Assembly (NCBI GenBank): GCA_964410625.1
Contig: CAYPHY010000014.1
Location: forward strand, 1 to 64,000
Source: CAYPHY01 sp964410625
GTDB taxonomy: Bacteria > Chloroflexota > Anaerolineae > Promineifilales > Promineifilaceae
Direction: 5' to 3'
Length of the DNA: 64,000 nucleotides
Of this stretch, positions 51,758-60,195 are shown piece after piece; the stretch's first letter is position 1; each line of letters opens with the position of its first letter. Both the position numbers and the translations under genes were made by a program. The notes under the pieces are model-generated. The model made no database searches. It was not told the origin of the DNA and saw only the letters and a list, made by a program, of their open reading frames with translations.

Positions 51758-53451
51758 GATGGTTGGCGGCGGGTGTTGAAGATACGGACATGGCGATTGG
51801 GTTCGCGGCCGTAACTATGCGAGACCAGATTGGCTTGTCGCGCCATCTGGTGTTGGTAACGGCGCACGGCCGAGTTGACCGGATTCAGGTCAACAGAAGG
51901 CTGCCCGGCACGAATGAGGCCAATCGCCTCCTCCGCCTCGGAGATCGCTTCCTCAAAAGGGTCAGAAGGAGCCACCTCAAGCCCCAACGCTTCAATTAAA
52001 AAGCGCTCCATCTGGTTCACGGTGTTGGCTCGCAAAATGTAGACCGGGATGCGTCGCTGTTCAGCATCGCTGATCAGACGGCGGCGTTTGCGGTAATAAC
52101 TTTTCAGCGTCACCAGAACGTCGGCGTCGGCCAGATTGTCTACCATCAACACGCGGGCGTTGACTTGCTTGGCCGCCTGATAGAGCCGGTTGCGGGCTAC
52201 GCCATAGGCAAAGACCTTCAGCGTGCGTGGGTCGCCGTTTTCGCGCCCCCCATCGCTAAAGCCTACTTGCCCATCAGCTCCATCACCCACTCGTTCGCGC
52301 TCGATCATCCGTTCACGGGAGGGGACATCCACGCCAAAGCCTTGTGGCGTTCCGCTGCGGAATTCACGGCCGCCTCGTCCTTGTCCCTCTCTGGCCTCGC
52401 GTGCACCCCTGGTGTTGCGCCGTCCGGTCACAGCGGCCGAGGTGACAATCACCGTCTGGTGGTCCGTCTGGATATTGCCTTCGGCATCCTTCGACCGTAG
52501 CTCGACCTGCAACGGCTCACCACGCAGCATCGAATCAACGGCCGTGGTCACATCACGATGCACCAGCAACGCCTGCCGGTCTTGCATCTCAATCAGCACA
52601 TCAAAGGTTGGCGGGGCGCGACGTTCCAATACCGTCTTTTGCGTGCCGCGACGCCGGGCTTCTTCATCCGATAGCGTTACGCTCTCAATGCCACCCACCA
52701 GATCGGAGAGCGTCGGGTTGAGCAACAGGTTTTCCAGCGTAATGCCGTGCGCCGTGCCGATGAGTTGCACGCCTCGTTCGTTGATCGTCCGCGCCGCTGC
52801 TGCTTCCCGCTCGCGGCCGATCTCGTCAATGATGATCACTTCCGGGTTGTGGTTTTCCACCGCCTCGATCATCGTCTCATGCTGGTGGGCGGGTTGGGGG
52901 ACTTGCATCCGCCGCGCCTTGCCAACGGCCGGATGGGGAATATCCCCGTCGCCGCCGATTTCATTGCTCGTATCTACAATGATCACCCGCTTCTCCTCCG
53001 CCAGAATACGGGCGATTTCGCGCAGCATCGTCGTCTTGCCCACGCCAGGGCGGCCGAGCAGCAGGATGCTGTGCCCTTCCAGCACAATATCCTTGATCAC
53101 ATCAATGGTGCCAAAGATGGCACGGCCGACGCGCAGCGTCAGACCTACCACCTGCCCCCGGCGGTTGCGAATGCCGGAGATGCGATGGAGGGTGCGTGTG
53201 ATCCCGGCGCGGTTGTCATCGTCAAAGTCGCCAATGCTGCTGACCACCATTTCGATCTCAGCATGGGTAACTTCCGACTCACGCAGCACCTTTTCGCCGC
53301 TGGTATAACGAGCCGTTGGCGACCGCCCCAGGTCCATCACGATTTCCATTAAATGATCCGCATCGCCCAGCGCTTCCACGCGCTCGCGAATGTCCTGCGG
53401 CAGGATTGAAAGGAGCGTTCTTAAATCGTCCCTTGATTGTGTCGTTTCCAT
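51754..53451 (-). CDS. AAA ATPase with R3H nucleic-acid-binding domain
   Basis: A 565-residue protein related to SpoIIIAA/Ycf45-type ATPases. ILLLGRPGVGKTTMLREIAR is Walker A near residue 132, EVIIIDEIGRER is Walker B, and IGTAHGITLENLL follows. A glycine/arginine-rich linker (RNTRGAREAREGQGRGGRE) divides it from a region with YRKRRRLISDAEQRRIPVYI. The C-terminal R3H domain ends in SHSYGREPNRHVRIF. The substrate is probably single-stranded nucleic acid. Its start overlaps the upstream GNAT-like gene by 31 bases. Length and layout are normal for this family. Confidence 0.87.
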   Translation of the reverse strand: METTQSRDDLRTLLSILPQDIRERVEALGDADHLMEIVMDLGRSPTARYTSGEKVLRESEVTHAEIEMVVSSIGDFDDDNRAGITRTLHRISGIRNRRGQVVGLTLRVGRAIFGTIDVIKDIVLEGHSILLLGRPGVGKTTMLREIARILAEEKRVIIVDTSNEIGGDGDIPHPAVGKARRMQVPQPAHQHETMIEAVENHNPEVIIIDEIGREREAAAARTINERGVQLIGTAHGITLENLLLNPTLSDLVGGIESVTLSDEEARRRGTQKTVLERRAPPTFDVLIEMQDRQALLVHRDVTTAVDSMLRGEPLQVELRSKDAEGNIQTDHQTVIVTSAAVTGRRNTRGAREAREGQGRGGREFRSGTPQGFGVDVPSRERMIERERVGDGADGQVGFSDGGRENGDPRTLKVFAYGVARNRLYQAAKQVNARVLMVDNLADADVLVTLKSYYRKRRRLISDAEQRRIPVYILRANTVNQMERFLIEALGLEVAPSDPFEEAISEAEEAIGLIRAGQPSVDLNPVNSAVRRYQHQMARQANLVSHSYGREPNRHVRIFNTRRQPS

Positions 53452-54494
53452 ACAGTTAACCAGTACTTAGACTTGCCAGTCTTTCTTCTCTTTGTCCGGC
53501 CGTTGGCTCGTTCCACTCGCTTAAAATTCCCGATCATCGGTGAGGAGACCGGGATGCGCTGCGATTCAAAGACCGGTGTCATCTCACTCAGCGGTTTGAC
53601 AATGTGGTGGACCGTGTGCTTCACCATCACTGCCTGGCTACCCCATAACTGGAAGCCAGAACGTTCCAGGACACTCGGCCGCCAGCTTTCATAACGTCGA
53701 ACACAGCAATAGATAGGATGCCCTTCGCGTGGCGGATTAACCTCTAACGTCGCGGCAACGAGTTCTTCTGCATCCGCATTGGGATGGATAAAAAAGCGTA
53801 CCCAGGTTGCCACAGGGCCGCGATACACATGGACAAAAGCCGCCAATTCGCCACCATCGCGCCACACCCAACGTTCGCCGCGCATTAACTCCGGCGACGG
53901 CTCAACCAGTTGGACAAGACGCGGCACAGTGTTGGCATAAAGCAACTGAACATCCCATTCATCAATTTGGCGTTGGCGTTCGAGCCTGTTTTGTCGCTCT
54001 GCGCCTGGAGCGTAATCTTTCGCTTCCAGGACCCAAATGTCCTGGCGCGTATAGACCGCAAACCCAGCCCGCCGCAACAGTGGCAACGCACCCCCCAGCT
54101 CGTCTACCTCGGCCACAATACTGTGGATGCCGCGTTGCCCCGCTTCCACCACTGCTTGGTCGAGTAACGATAACCATGTATGACTTTTCTGGCTGGTGGG
54201 CGAAGGGCCTTCCACGGCGTAGGGGCCTGTTTCTGAAGTACAAGCTGGACTGACGTAGAGGAGGTGGGCGTGTTGATTGCCTGGATCGACCTTCAATTGC
54301 AAGAACCCAGGGACCTCGCCATTCTCAGGTTTGACGACCAGCGTCACCAGGTCGCCGCCTAGCAACATGCCAGTTAGCGCACCACGAAGCGGATATAGAT
54401 TGTCTGACAACGCCGTTTCAGCGTGCAGCGAAACACCGCGCTCGCTCAATCGTCTTACCAGCGCCAGGTCTCGCAAATCGAAGGCTCTTACCAT
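53421..54494 (-). CDS. GNAT-fold acetyltransferase-like protein
   Basis: About 357 residues from ATG 54494 (an earlier ATG at 54530 has no ribosome site). The N-terminus VRAFDLRDLALVRRLSERGV looks like a GNAT start. The middle (LSLLDQAVVEAGQRGIHSIVAEVDE, then LLRRAGFAVYTRQDIWVLEA) matches the acetyl-CoA-binding helix and the following strand of the fold. The second half may be a duplicated GNAT domain. The substrate is unknown. Its end overlaps the R3H-ATPase start by 31 bases, so the two are probably co-expressed. Confidence 0.65.
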   Translation of the reverse strand: MVRAFDLRDLALVRRLSERGVSLHAETALSDNLYPLRGALTGMLLGGDLVTLVVKPENGEVPGFLQLKVDPGNQHAHLLYVSPACTSETGPYAVEGPSPTSQKSHTWLSLLDQAVVEAGQRGIHSIVAEVDELGGALPLLRRAGFAVYTRQDIWVLEAKDYAPGAERQNRLERQRQIDEWDVQLLYANTVPRLVQLVEPSPELMRGERWVWRDGGELAAFVHVYRGPVATWVRFFIHPNADAEELVAATLEVNPPREGHPIYCCVRRYESWRPSVLERSGFQLWGSQAVMVKHTVHHIVKPLSEMTPVFESQRIPVSSPMIGNFKRVERANGRTKRRKTGKSKYWLTVWKRHNQGTI

Positions 54495-54590
54495 TTCACT
54501 TAGTTTAACAATCCTGGGGGGGCAGCGCAATAGACATTTGGCATATGGGGCGTGTGTCAGTTTTGTGGTTGAGCAAACAATCGTAACGCA

Positions 54591-54647
54591 ATTTTCCTAA
54601 ATCGCGATTTCTCTACGACAACAGCGGCGCCAGCGATTTGGGAAAAT
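54591..54647. repeat. ATTTTCCTAAATCGC hairpin
   Basis: ATTTTCCTAAATCGC (54591-54605) and GCGATTTGGGAAAAT (54633-54647) pair over 14 of 15 positions in the gap after rsmD. Confidence 0.75.
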
Positions 54648-54664
54648 CGCTGTACAGTGGGTGG

Positions 54665-55219
54665 CTATGCAGGTGGTTGATAGAAGCACAACAGCGTATT
54701 CCCGTACCGGCGTTTATCAAGTAAGACGAGGTTGGTTAGGGGTAGCTCTTGATACTCTTTGGGATCAATTTGGACAATGACCATGCCCTCGGCCGTTAGA
54801 TAATCAGCTACCCCCCTATCCAACAACTCCATCGCCGCAATCCACAGTCCCTTATACTGCGGCGGCGCGACATAGACGACGTCAAACGGCCGAAAACCCC
54901 CTCGATTCAAATAGTGGAAGGCATCTGTGAGAATAACCTTCCCCCCTTCCTGCAAGCCAGTTGTCGCCAGATTTTCATGGATGGTGCGAATGGCGGCGCG
55001 GGCATTATCCAAGAAAACGACTTCGGCCGCGCCCCGGCTCAACGCCTCAATCCCCACCTGTCCCGTTCCGGCAAACAGGTCGAGCCAGCGCGTGCCAACC
55101 ACCCGGCGGCCGAGGATGTTGAACAAACTTTCTTTGGCACGATCCATCATCGGCCGCGTCGTATCCCCCGGAACCCGTTTTAATTGTCGTCCTCTGGCCT
55201 TGCCACTAATCACACGCAT
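54665..55219 (-). CDS. rsmD: 16S rRNA (guanine-N2)-methyltransferase RsmD
   Basis: 184 residues from MRVISGKARGRQLKRVPG at 55219. The open frame reaches further up only through a dispersed repeat. TTRPMMDRAKESLFNIL and WLDLFAGTGQVGIEALSRGA (motif I) are RsmD hallmarks. The catalytic block reads VVYVAPPQYKG instead of DPPY: the Asp is Ala and a Gln is inserted. I recall the same form in other Chloroflexota RsmD proteins, so it may be a lineage trait. It should methylate G966 of 16S rRNA if active. Confidence 0.88.
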   Translation of the reverse strand: MRVISGKARGRQLKRVPGDTTRPMMDRAKESLFNILGRRVVGTRWLDLFAGTGQVGIEALSRGAAEVVFLDNARAAIRTIHENLATTGLQEGGKVILTDAFHYLNRGGFRPFDVVYVAPPQYKGLWIAAMELLDRGVADYLTAEGMVIVQIDPKEYQELPLTNLVLLDKRRYGNTLLCFYQPPA

Positions 55220-55306
55220 AAAACAAAGGATGAGGGATGAGGGCTGAGGGATGAAGGATGAGCAATAACCGTCTTTCATCCTTCATCCTTCAGCCCTCAT
55301 CCTTAA
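55214..55306. repeat. Long hairpin of GGATGAGGGATGA heptamers
   Basis: AAAGGATGAGGGATGAGGGC and TGAGGGATGAAGGATGAG face CATCCTTCATCCTTCAGCC and CTCATCCTTAATC. The stem is over 30 bases with few mismatches, between the PTPS-related gene and rsmD. Its edge touches the rsmD start region. Confidence 0.88.
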
Positions 55307-57678
55307 TCGGTCACTCGTACTTCAAATAGTATCGCCTTATCGTCCACTTGCTCACTGTTTCCGTCAAATAAGGGCAGCCGCCAGCCTTCGCTTTGGACCC
55401 AGAGGCCGGCGCTGAGGGTGTAGTTGCCTGCGGGCAAATCGGCGGGGATGGTTAAGCGGTGCGGGTCAATCACATATTTGTCCGTTGACCAGCGATGGGT
55501 AGGAAAATCGCCGGGGTTGAGATGGTCGGATTGAGCAACAAGGCGGCCGTCTGGTGCAAGCAGATGGACAAACACCTGATACTCAATCGCCAACGGCTGT
55601 ATCGCCTGCCAGTAGAGCGTCACCGCTAACTCATTTCCCGCCTCAATTGTCTGCGCGGCTCTATCATACCCGATCAACGCGATCTGGTCGCCAAAGTTGG
55701 CATAAATGTCTTCTTGGGCAGGCACGGCCGTATAAGGCGGCGATTGATCATGAAACAACCCTAACGGCTCCAGCGCAATGTGGGCAACAGTTAGCCCTAA
55801 CACCACCGACAAAATCAGCCAATCTCGCCGGATAACATCAAAAGAAGAAATCCGCGTCCATCCGCGTCCAATCTGCGTCATCCGCGTAACCATCTTCAAT
55901 CTCCCCCAACCCATCACCACCGCCAACGAAAGCGAAACGGCCGCTATCCCCCACCCCAACGTCCGCGCTGGTGTCGTGCCAAACTCCACCTCGACTACAT
56001 GCTTCCCCTCTGGAACCAGGACGACTATCAACCCTTCCGGTTTTGCCAGTTCCGTCGTCGCCGGTCGGCCGTCCACCCGCACCTGCCAGCCAGGAAAATC
56101 GAACTGGTAAAGCCGCAAGCGAAATTGCTTTGGCGTAGTCACCTGGTAGCGGGTCAGCAACGGCCGTACCACCTCCGCCTCCACGCTGGCCCCGTCGGGC
56201 AGCGCCTCGCGATTCACACGGTCAGGTGGCAGCCCCAACGCAAAGTTATCAACCATCGAACTGCGTCGTGGCGGTAACATCTCGACCGTCGCCGGGACGT
56301 AATCGGCCGTGGAGGTCGTGCCGAGCCAACGGCCGCTGTTTTCGATCAACGACATCCGCAAGGTGTTGACCTCCCCAAAGTCAGGCCAGGGTGGTGGCTG
56401 GCTAAGCGGCAGGCCAAAGAGAATGGGCAGGGCAACAAGGGCGGCCGTTGTCCAGGCGGCCGCTCGCTCCCCCATTCGCGACGCAACCCTCGCCAACAAA
56501 GCCCCTATGCCCGCGCCAGCCACAATCGCCAGCATCGCCGCCACCGCGCCAAGCAGCCGCCAGGGGAATTGAAAAAAGGGTAAAAAGGGAATCGCCTCCC
56601 AGATTGGCTGCGAGAGGGTCAACATCAGCAGCAACAGAACAAACAAGGCTAACGCGAAAAAGCTAAGTTGAAACCGGTGACGGACTCTCCCAATGAGCAA
56701 CAAGAGCAGAGCTAACCCACCTGATAACCATTGGGCTACGCCGAGATTATGGTGGAAGGCAGATTGTGCTGCGCTCCAATCTGGCCGCAGCGAAAAGGCC
56801 AACAGTTCGCCAATTGAAAGGAAGTGGGTGCGAAAGTCGTAGTTATCATTCTGCCCGATCAGCGTATTCAGCGTCACGGCGTCCCGTTCCAGGATCACCG
56901 GTAGCCAGTAAAACGCCGCACAGCCCAACCCCAGCAACAAGGCGAGAGAGATCCGGCCGCTACTCCCCTGTCGCAGATCAGCCCATAACCCTGTCCACGC
57001 AGATTGCCGCCACTGGCCGAGCAGTTGCCATACAACCCAGGCCGCCAGCAGCGCAAAAAAGAGCAGTCCCATCAGGTTGTGACTGAGGATGACGGCCGCC
57101 ACCAGGGAGACGGCCGCCAGCCACGTCCCACGCCCTCCCCCCCGGCGCAAGCGGTCCAACGCCCACAGCGCCAGCGGAAAGAGGCCAAAGCTAAAGCTCT
57201 CCGGCAACACGCCGCGAATGTGTGGGTCTACATATTGCAGATAGGGGGCATAAACGTAGGTGGCGGCGGCCATATAACCGGCCGCCCGACCCCAGTTGTC
57301 ACGGACAAAGCCATAGATACCTAAGCCACCGAGAAATATCGCGGCGACAAAGAGGGCTTTGACGGCCGTGACCGCATCCGCCCCTGGCAGCCACGCCAGC
57401 GGCAGACCGAGGTAGTAGGTCAGTGGCGCATAGTAATTAAAGATTGGATAGCCATACCCATGATAAAAGTTTGGTGCCCAGCGGGGATAAAACTCTCCAT
57501 TGCGAACGAGGTAGCTTAGTTCGTGGAGGCGAAAGATGTGGAGTTCGGCGTCTGTGCCTTCGGGCAGGCTCGGCCGTCCCAGGAACGGCCAGGCGGCGAT
57601 CAAACAAATCGCGACAACGACCAAAAACCCCGGATCAACTCGCGCTGCCCACGTCCTTAATCGTTGCATACATCCCAC
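55303..57678 (-). CDS. Large membrane protein, PTPS-related/GT-C-like
   Basis: A 791-residue protein. The N-terminal part (DAELHIFRLHELSYLVRNGE, FYPRWAPNFYHGYGYPIFNY) carries the conserved Asp-x-x-x-His and RW.P...GYGYP features of the '6-pyruvoyl-tetrahydropterin synthase-related' membrane family (PF10131), which resembles GT-C glycosyltransferases. About ten membrane helices follow, then a non-membrane region, and a final helix before an extracytoplasmic beta-domain. The segment MVTRMTQIGRGWTRISS is encoded by iterated CGCGGATG words of a dispersed repeat (55849-55892), apparently absorbed in frame. The role is unknown. Met4 (57669) is another possible start. Confidence 0.75.
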   Translation of the reverse strand: MGCMQRLRTWAARVDPGFLVVVAICLIAAWPFLGRPSLPEGTDAELHIFRLHELSYLVRNGEFYPRWAPNFYHGYGYPIFNYYAPLTYYLGLPLAWLPGADAVTAVKALFVAAIFLGGLGIYGFVRDNWGRAAGYMAAATYVYAPYLQYVDPHIRGVLPESFSFGLFPLALWALDRLRRGGGRGTWLAAVSLVAAVILSHNLMGLLFFALLAAWVVWQLLGQWRQSAWTGLWADLRQGSSGRISLALLLGLGCAAFYWLPVILERDAVTLNTLIGQNDNYDFRTHFLSIGELLAFSLRPDWSAAQSAFHHNLGVAQWLSGGLALLLLLIGRVRHRFQLSFFALALFVLLLLMLTLSQPIWEAIPFLPFFQFPWRLLGAVAAMLAIVAGAGIGALLARVASRMGERAAAWTTAALVALPILFGLPLSQPPPWPDFGEVNTLRMSLIENSGRWLGTTSTADYVPATVEMLPPRRSSMVDNFALGLPPDRVNREALPDGASVEAEVVRPLLTRYQVTTPKQFRLRLYQFDFPGWQVRVDGRPATTELAKPEGLIVVLVPEGKHVVEVEFGTTPARTLGWGIAAVSLSLAVVMGWGRLKMVTRMTQIGRGWTRISSFDVIRRDWLILSVVLGLTVAHIALEPLGLFHDQSPPYTAVPAQEDIYANFGDQIALIGYDRAAQTIEAGNELAVTLYWQAIQPLAIEYQVFVHLLAPDGRLVAQSDHLNPGDFPTHRWSTDKYVIDPHRLTIPADLPAGNYTLSAGLWVQSEGWRLPLFDGNSEQVDDKAILFEVRVTD
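55849..55892 (-). repeat. Iterated ACGCGGATG repeat inside a gene
   Basis: On the minus strand GGTTACGCGGATGACGCAGA and TTGGACGCGGATGGACGCGG repeat a 7-9 base word four times. Similar words occur between genes elsewhere (3386-3420). Here the frame stays open through it. Confidence 0.7.
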
Positions 57679-57680
57679 AC

Positions 57681-57713
57681 AGAAACCGGGTTTCTTAAAG
57701 AAACCCGGTTTCT
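57681..57713. repeat. 16-bp perfect hairpin, AGAAACCCGGTTTCT family
   Basis: AGAAACCGGGTTTCTT (57681-57696) and AAGAAACCCGGTTTCT (57698-57713) are perfect complements around one base, in the sucD-PTPS gap. This is the cleanest copy of the family. Confidence 0.9.
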
Positions 57714-57745
57714 AAGTAACACCTACCCCACAATCAAATTTAATC

Positions 57746-58615
57746 TTAGGCGATCAAGTCTACGATGCGATCCGGGTTGTCTGCCACCTGCACACCCGCC
57801 TCTTGCAAAGCCGCGACCTTGCCCTCGGCCGTTCCCGACTTGCCCTCCACAATCGCCCCGGCATGTCCCATACGGCGGCCGGGCGGGGCGGTGCGTCCGG
57901 CGATGAAGGCGGTGACGCGCTTGGTCATGTGTTGGCGAATATAGGCGGCCGCTTGCTCCTCCGCATTGCCGCCAATCTCGCCAATCATAATCACCTGTTC
58001 CGTCTCCGGGTCTTCTTCAAACATTTGCAGCGCATCAATGAAGCTTGTCCCCTGAATCGGGTCGCCGCCAATACCAACACAGGTGGTTTGCCCAATGCCC
58101 CTGGCGGTCAACGCATAAACAACCTCATAGGTTAGCGTGCCGCTTTTTGAGACGACCCCAACGTTCCCCGGCGTGGCAATCGAGCCGGGGATAATGCCCA
58201 CTTTCGCCTGTCCCGGCGTCAGCAAGCCAGGGCAATTCGGCCCGATCAGCCGTGTGTTTTTCGTATCCAGATAGGCCCGCACCGAAATCATATCCAATAC
58301 CGGAATGTGTTCGGTCAGGCAGACGATCAGCGGCAAACCGGCATCGGCCGCCTCATAAATAGCGTCCACAGCAAAACGGGCAGGAACAAAGATAATCGAA
58401 GCGTTGGCCCCCGTCGCCTCCACCGATTCTTTCACCGTGTCAAAAATCGGCACTTTGGTCGAATCAAAGGTCAACCATTGCCCACCCTTGCCTGGCGTAA
58501 CCCCGGCCACCACGTTTGTGCCGTAAGCAACCATCTGCTCTGTATGAAACGTCCCCTCGCGGCCGGTGATCCCCTGCACAAGGAGACGGGTATTACGATC
58601 TACTAATATGCTCAT
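57746..58615 (-). CDS. sucD: Succinyl-CoA ligase, alpha subunit
   Basis: 289 residues from MSILVDRNTRLLVQGITGREG at 58615, with a GAGAGA ribosome site. The longer open frame runs into a dispersed repeat. VAGVTPGKGGQW binds CoA. GPNCPGLLTPGQAKVGIIPG and GIGGDPIQGTSFID are family signatures. The active-site histidine lies in RRMGHAGAIVEGKSGT. It forms succinyl-CoA ligase with the upstream sucC and works in the TCA cycle. Confidence 0.95.
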   Translation of the reverse strand: MSILVDRNTRLLVQGITGREGTFHTEQMVAYGTNVVAGVTPGKGGQWLTFDSTKVPIFDTVKESVEATGANASIIFVPARFAVDAIYEAADAGLPLIVCLTEHIPVLDMISVRAYLDTKNTRLIGPNCPGLLTPGQAKVGIIPGSIATPGNVGVVSKSGTLTYEVVYALTARGIGQTTCVGIGGDPIQGTSFIDALQMFEEDPETEQVIMIGEIGGNAEEQAAAYIRQHMTKRVTAFIAGRTAPPGRRMGHAGAIVEGKSGTAEGKVAALQEAGVQVADNPDRIVDLIA

Positions 58616-58639
58616 AACTATTTCTCTCGTCCTGGTTCT

Positions 58640-58730
58640 TAGTAAACGGTAGCCGGTAATCAGTAACCGGTGCTCAGTTCTCAACCGATTACCGCTCACT
58701 GCTTACTGGCAACTGTCTACTGCCGACTCT
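58640..58730. repeat. Inverted repeat of GTAATCAGTAACCGG words
   Basis: AGTAAACGGTAGCCGGTAAT and CAGTAACCGG face CCGATTACCGCTCACTGC and TTACTGGCAACTG. It lies between sucC and sucD and includes the sucC stop codon region. It is the same family as 5953-6034. Confidence 0.8.
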
Positions 58731-59859
58731 TCGCTGCCGCCACCGCCTTCTGCGCCGCTTCCGATAGCGTCGCGGCCGTTTCCATCTCTGCTTCGGCCAA
58801 TATCGCCATGCCCTCTTCGGCATTCGTCCCCGCCAGGCGCACAACCATTGGCACATCGGTCTGCACCTGTCCTAACGCTTCGATAATCCCTCGCGCCACT
58901 TCATCACCGCGCGTGATGCCGCCGAAGATGTTGATCAACACCGCTTCCACCTGGGGATCAGAGAGAATTAGGCGCAGGGCTGTTGCCACCTGCTCCGCCT
59001 TCGCCCCGCCACCGATGTCGAGGAAGTTCGCCGGTTCGCCACCATAGAGCTTGATGATGTCCATCGTCGCCATCGCCAACCCCGCGCCATTGACCATGCA
59101 ACCAATATTGCCATCGAGTTGAATGAAGCTGATGCCACTCATCCGCGCCTCGCGCTCGGCCGCCGGTTCCTCGTCCATATCGCGCATTTCCGCCAGTCGT
59201 GGTTGGCGAGAAAGGGCGTTGTCATCAATCGACATCTTTCCATCCAGCGCCAGCAAATTGCCCTGGTTGGTGATGACCAATGGATTCACTTCAGCCAGGG
59301 AAGCATCATTGGCGATAAAGCAGTTATATAGACCAGTGACAATCTTGTGGAAATCGCGCCAGAGATCGCGCGGCAAGTCCATCGCCGCCGCCAGATAAGT
59401 GGAATGATAGCTGCGCACGCCTAATGTGGGATTGACGTGGACGGTGTGGATCTTCTCCGGCGTATCTTCGGCCACTTGCTCAATATCCATCCCTCCAGCG
59501 GCCGAGGCCATGATCATCGGCATCCGCTGGCCGCGATCAATGAGGACGGCCAGATAAATCTCCTGGCGAATCCCCGGCGCTTGTTCATCAATCAACACCT
59601 TACGGACGGTAAAATCCTTGATATTCATGCCCAAAATAGCGGCCGCCAGTTCCTCAGCTTCGTTGGGATTGCGTGCTAACTTGACGCCCCCCGCCTTGCC
59701 ACGGCCGCCGGTCAATACTTGCGCCTTGACGACGACACGGCCGCCCAACTCCCTGGCAATCTCTCGTGCCTGGGTTGGCGTGCTGGCGACGTCCCCTTTG
59801 GGAATGGGGACACCATGTTCAGCAAATAGTCGTTTTGCCTGATATTCGTGTAGATTCAC
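58717..59859 (-). CDS. sucC: Succinyl-CoA ligase, beta subunit
   Basis: A 380-residue ATP-grasp protein of standard SucC length. MNLHEYQAKRLFAEHGVPIP is the family start. VVKAQVLTGGRGKAGGVKLA, EVNPLVITNQGNLLALDGK and GGEPANFLDIGGGA are classic SucC segments, and NIFGGITRGDEVARGI is the C-terminal CoA-ligase part. It binds the nucleotide and succinate. A GGAGCGAT lies before the ATG. Together with sucD it makes a two-gene unit whose upstream boundary is the terminator at 60006-60033. Confidence 0.96.
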   Translation of the reverse strand: MNLHEYQAKRLFAEHGVPIPKGDVASTPTQAREIARELGGRVVVKAQVLTGGRGKAGGVKLARNPNEAEELAAAILGMNIKDFTVRKVLIDEQAPGIRQEIYLAVLIDRGQRMPMIMASAAGGMDIEQVAEDTPEKIHTVHVNPTLGVRSYHSTYLAAAMDLPRDLWRDFHKIVTGLYNCFIANDASLAEVNPLVITNQGNLLALDGKMSIDDNALSRQPRLAEMRDMDEEPAAEREARMSGISFIQLDGNIGCMVNGAGLAMATMDIIKLYGGEPANFLDIGGGAKAEQVATALRLILSDPQVEAVLINIFGGITRGDEVARGIIEALGQVQTDVPMVVRLAGTNAEEGMAILAEAEMETAATLSEAAQKAVAAAKSRQ

Positions 59860-60195
59860 TTATCGCTCCTTTGTCAGTGGGATTGGCAGTTGGCGAAACC
59901 GCACCACATCTGGAACAAAATTCCGAAAAGCGACGGTTTCGCTTAGAGTAAACCCCGGCGATCATATGGCTCTCCGTCCGTTACGACCAAAGGCCGCAGT
60001 TCACTCAAAAAAGGCGAACGTGCCACGTTCGCCCTCAAAATATAAGCTTATTTAAGGTATCGCCGCCCATTATACCACGCAAGGTAATTGCATGAAACTA
60101 TCGGCGGTTGAAACCGCCTGCTTACACAGCAAACCTATTAAAACAGATTTACATAAAACATCCAGTGACTCCATTCATCCTTCATCCCTCACCCC
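59860..60195. other. sucC leader region
   Basis: A gap of about 340 bases. It contains an inverted repeat GCGAAACCG (59893-59901) / CGGTTTCGC (59934-59942) in the sucC leader, an intrinsic terminator for the upstream gene (60006-60033), and one arm of the CATCCTTCATCCCTCA repeat (60172-60205). The sucC promoter must lie between the terminator and the inverted repeat, but I cannot fix its boxes. Confidence 0.55.
60006..60033 (-). terminator. Intrinsic terminator after the RNA methyltransferase gene
   Basis: On the minus strand GGCGAACGTG and CACGTTCGCC form a tight, nearly loopless stem followed directly by TTTTTTGAG. This is a clean Rho-independent terminator about 160 bases past the spoU-type gene and upstream of sucC. 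Confidence 0.78.

Noticed and set aside
58616..58699. Extended N-terminus of SucD
   Set aside because: It would be encoded by the GTAATCAGTAACC repeat. The conserved family start and a ribosome site are at 58615.
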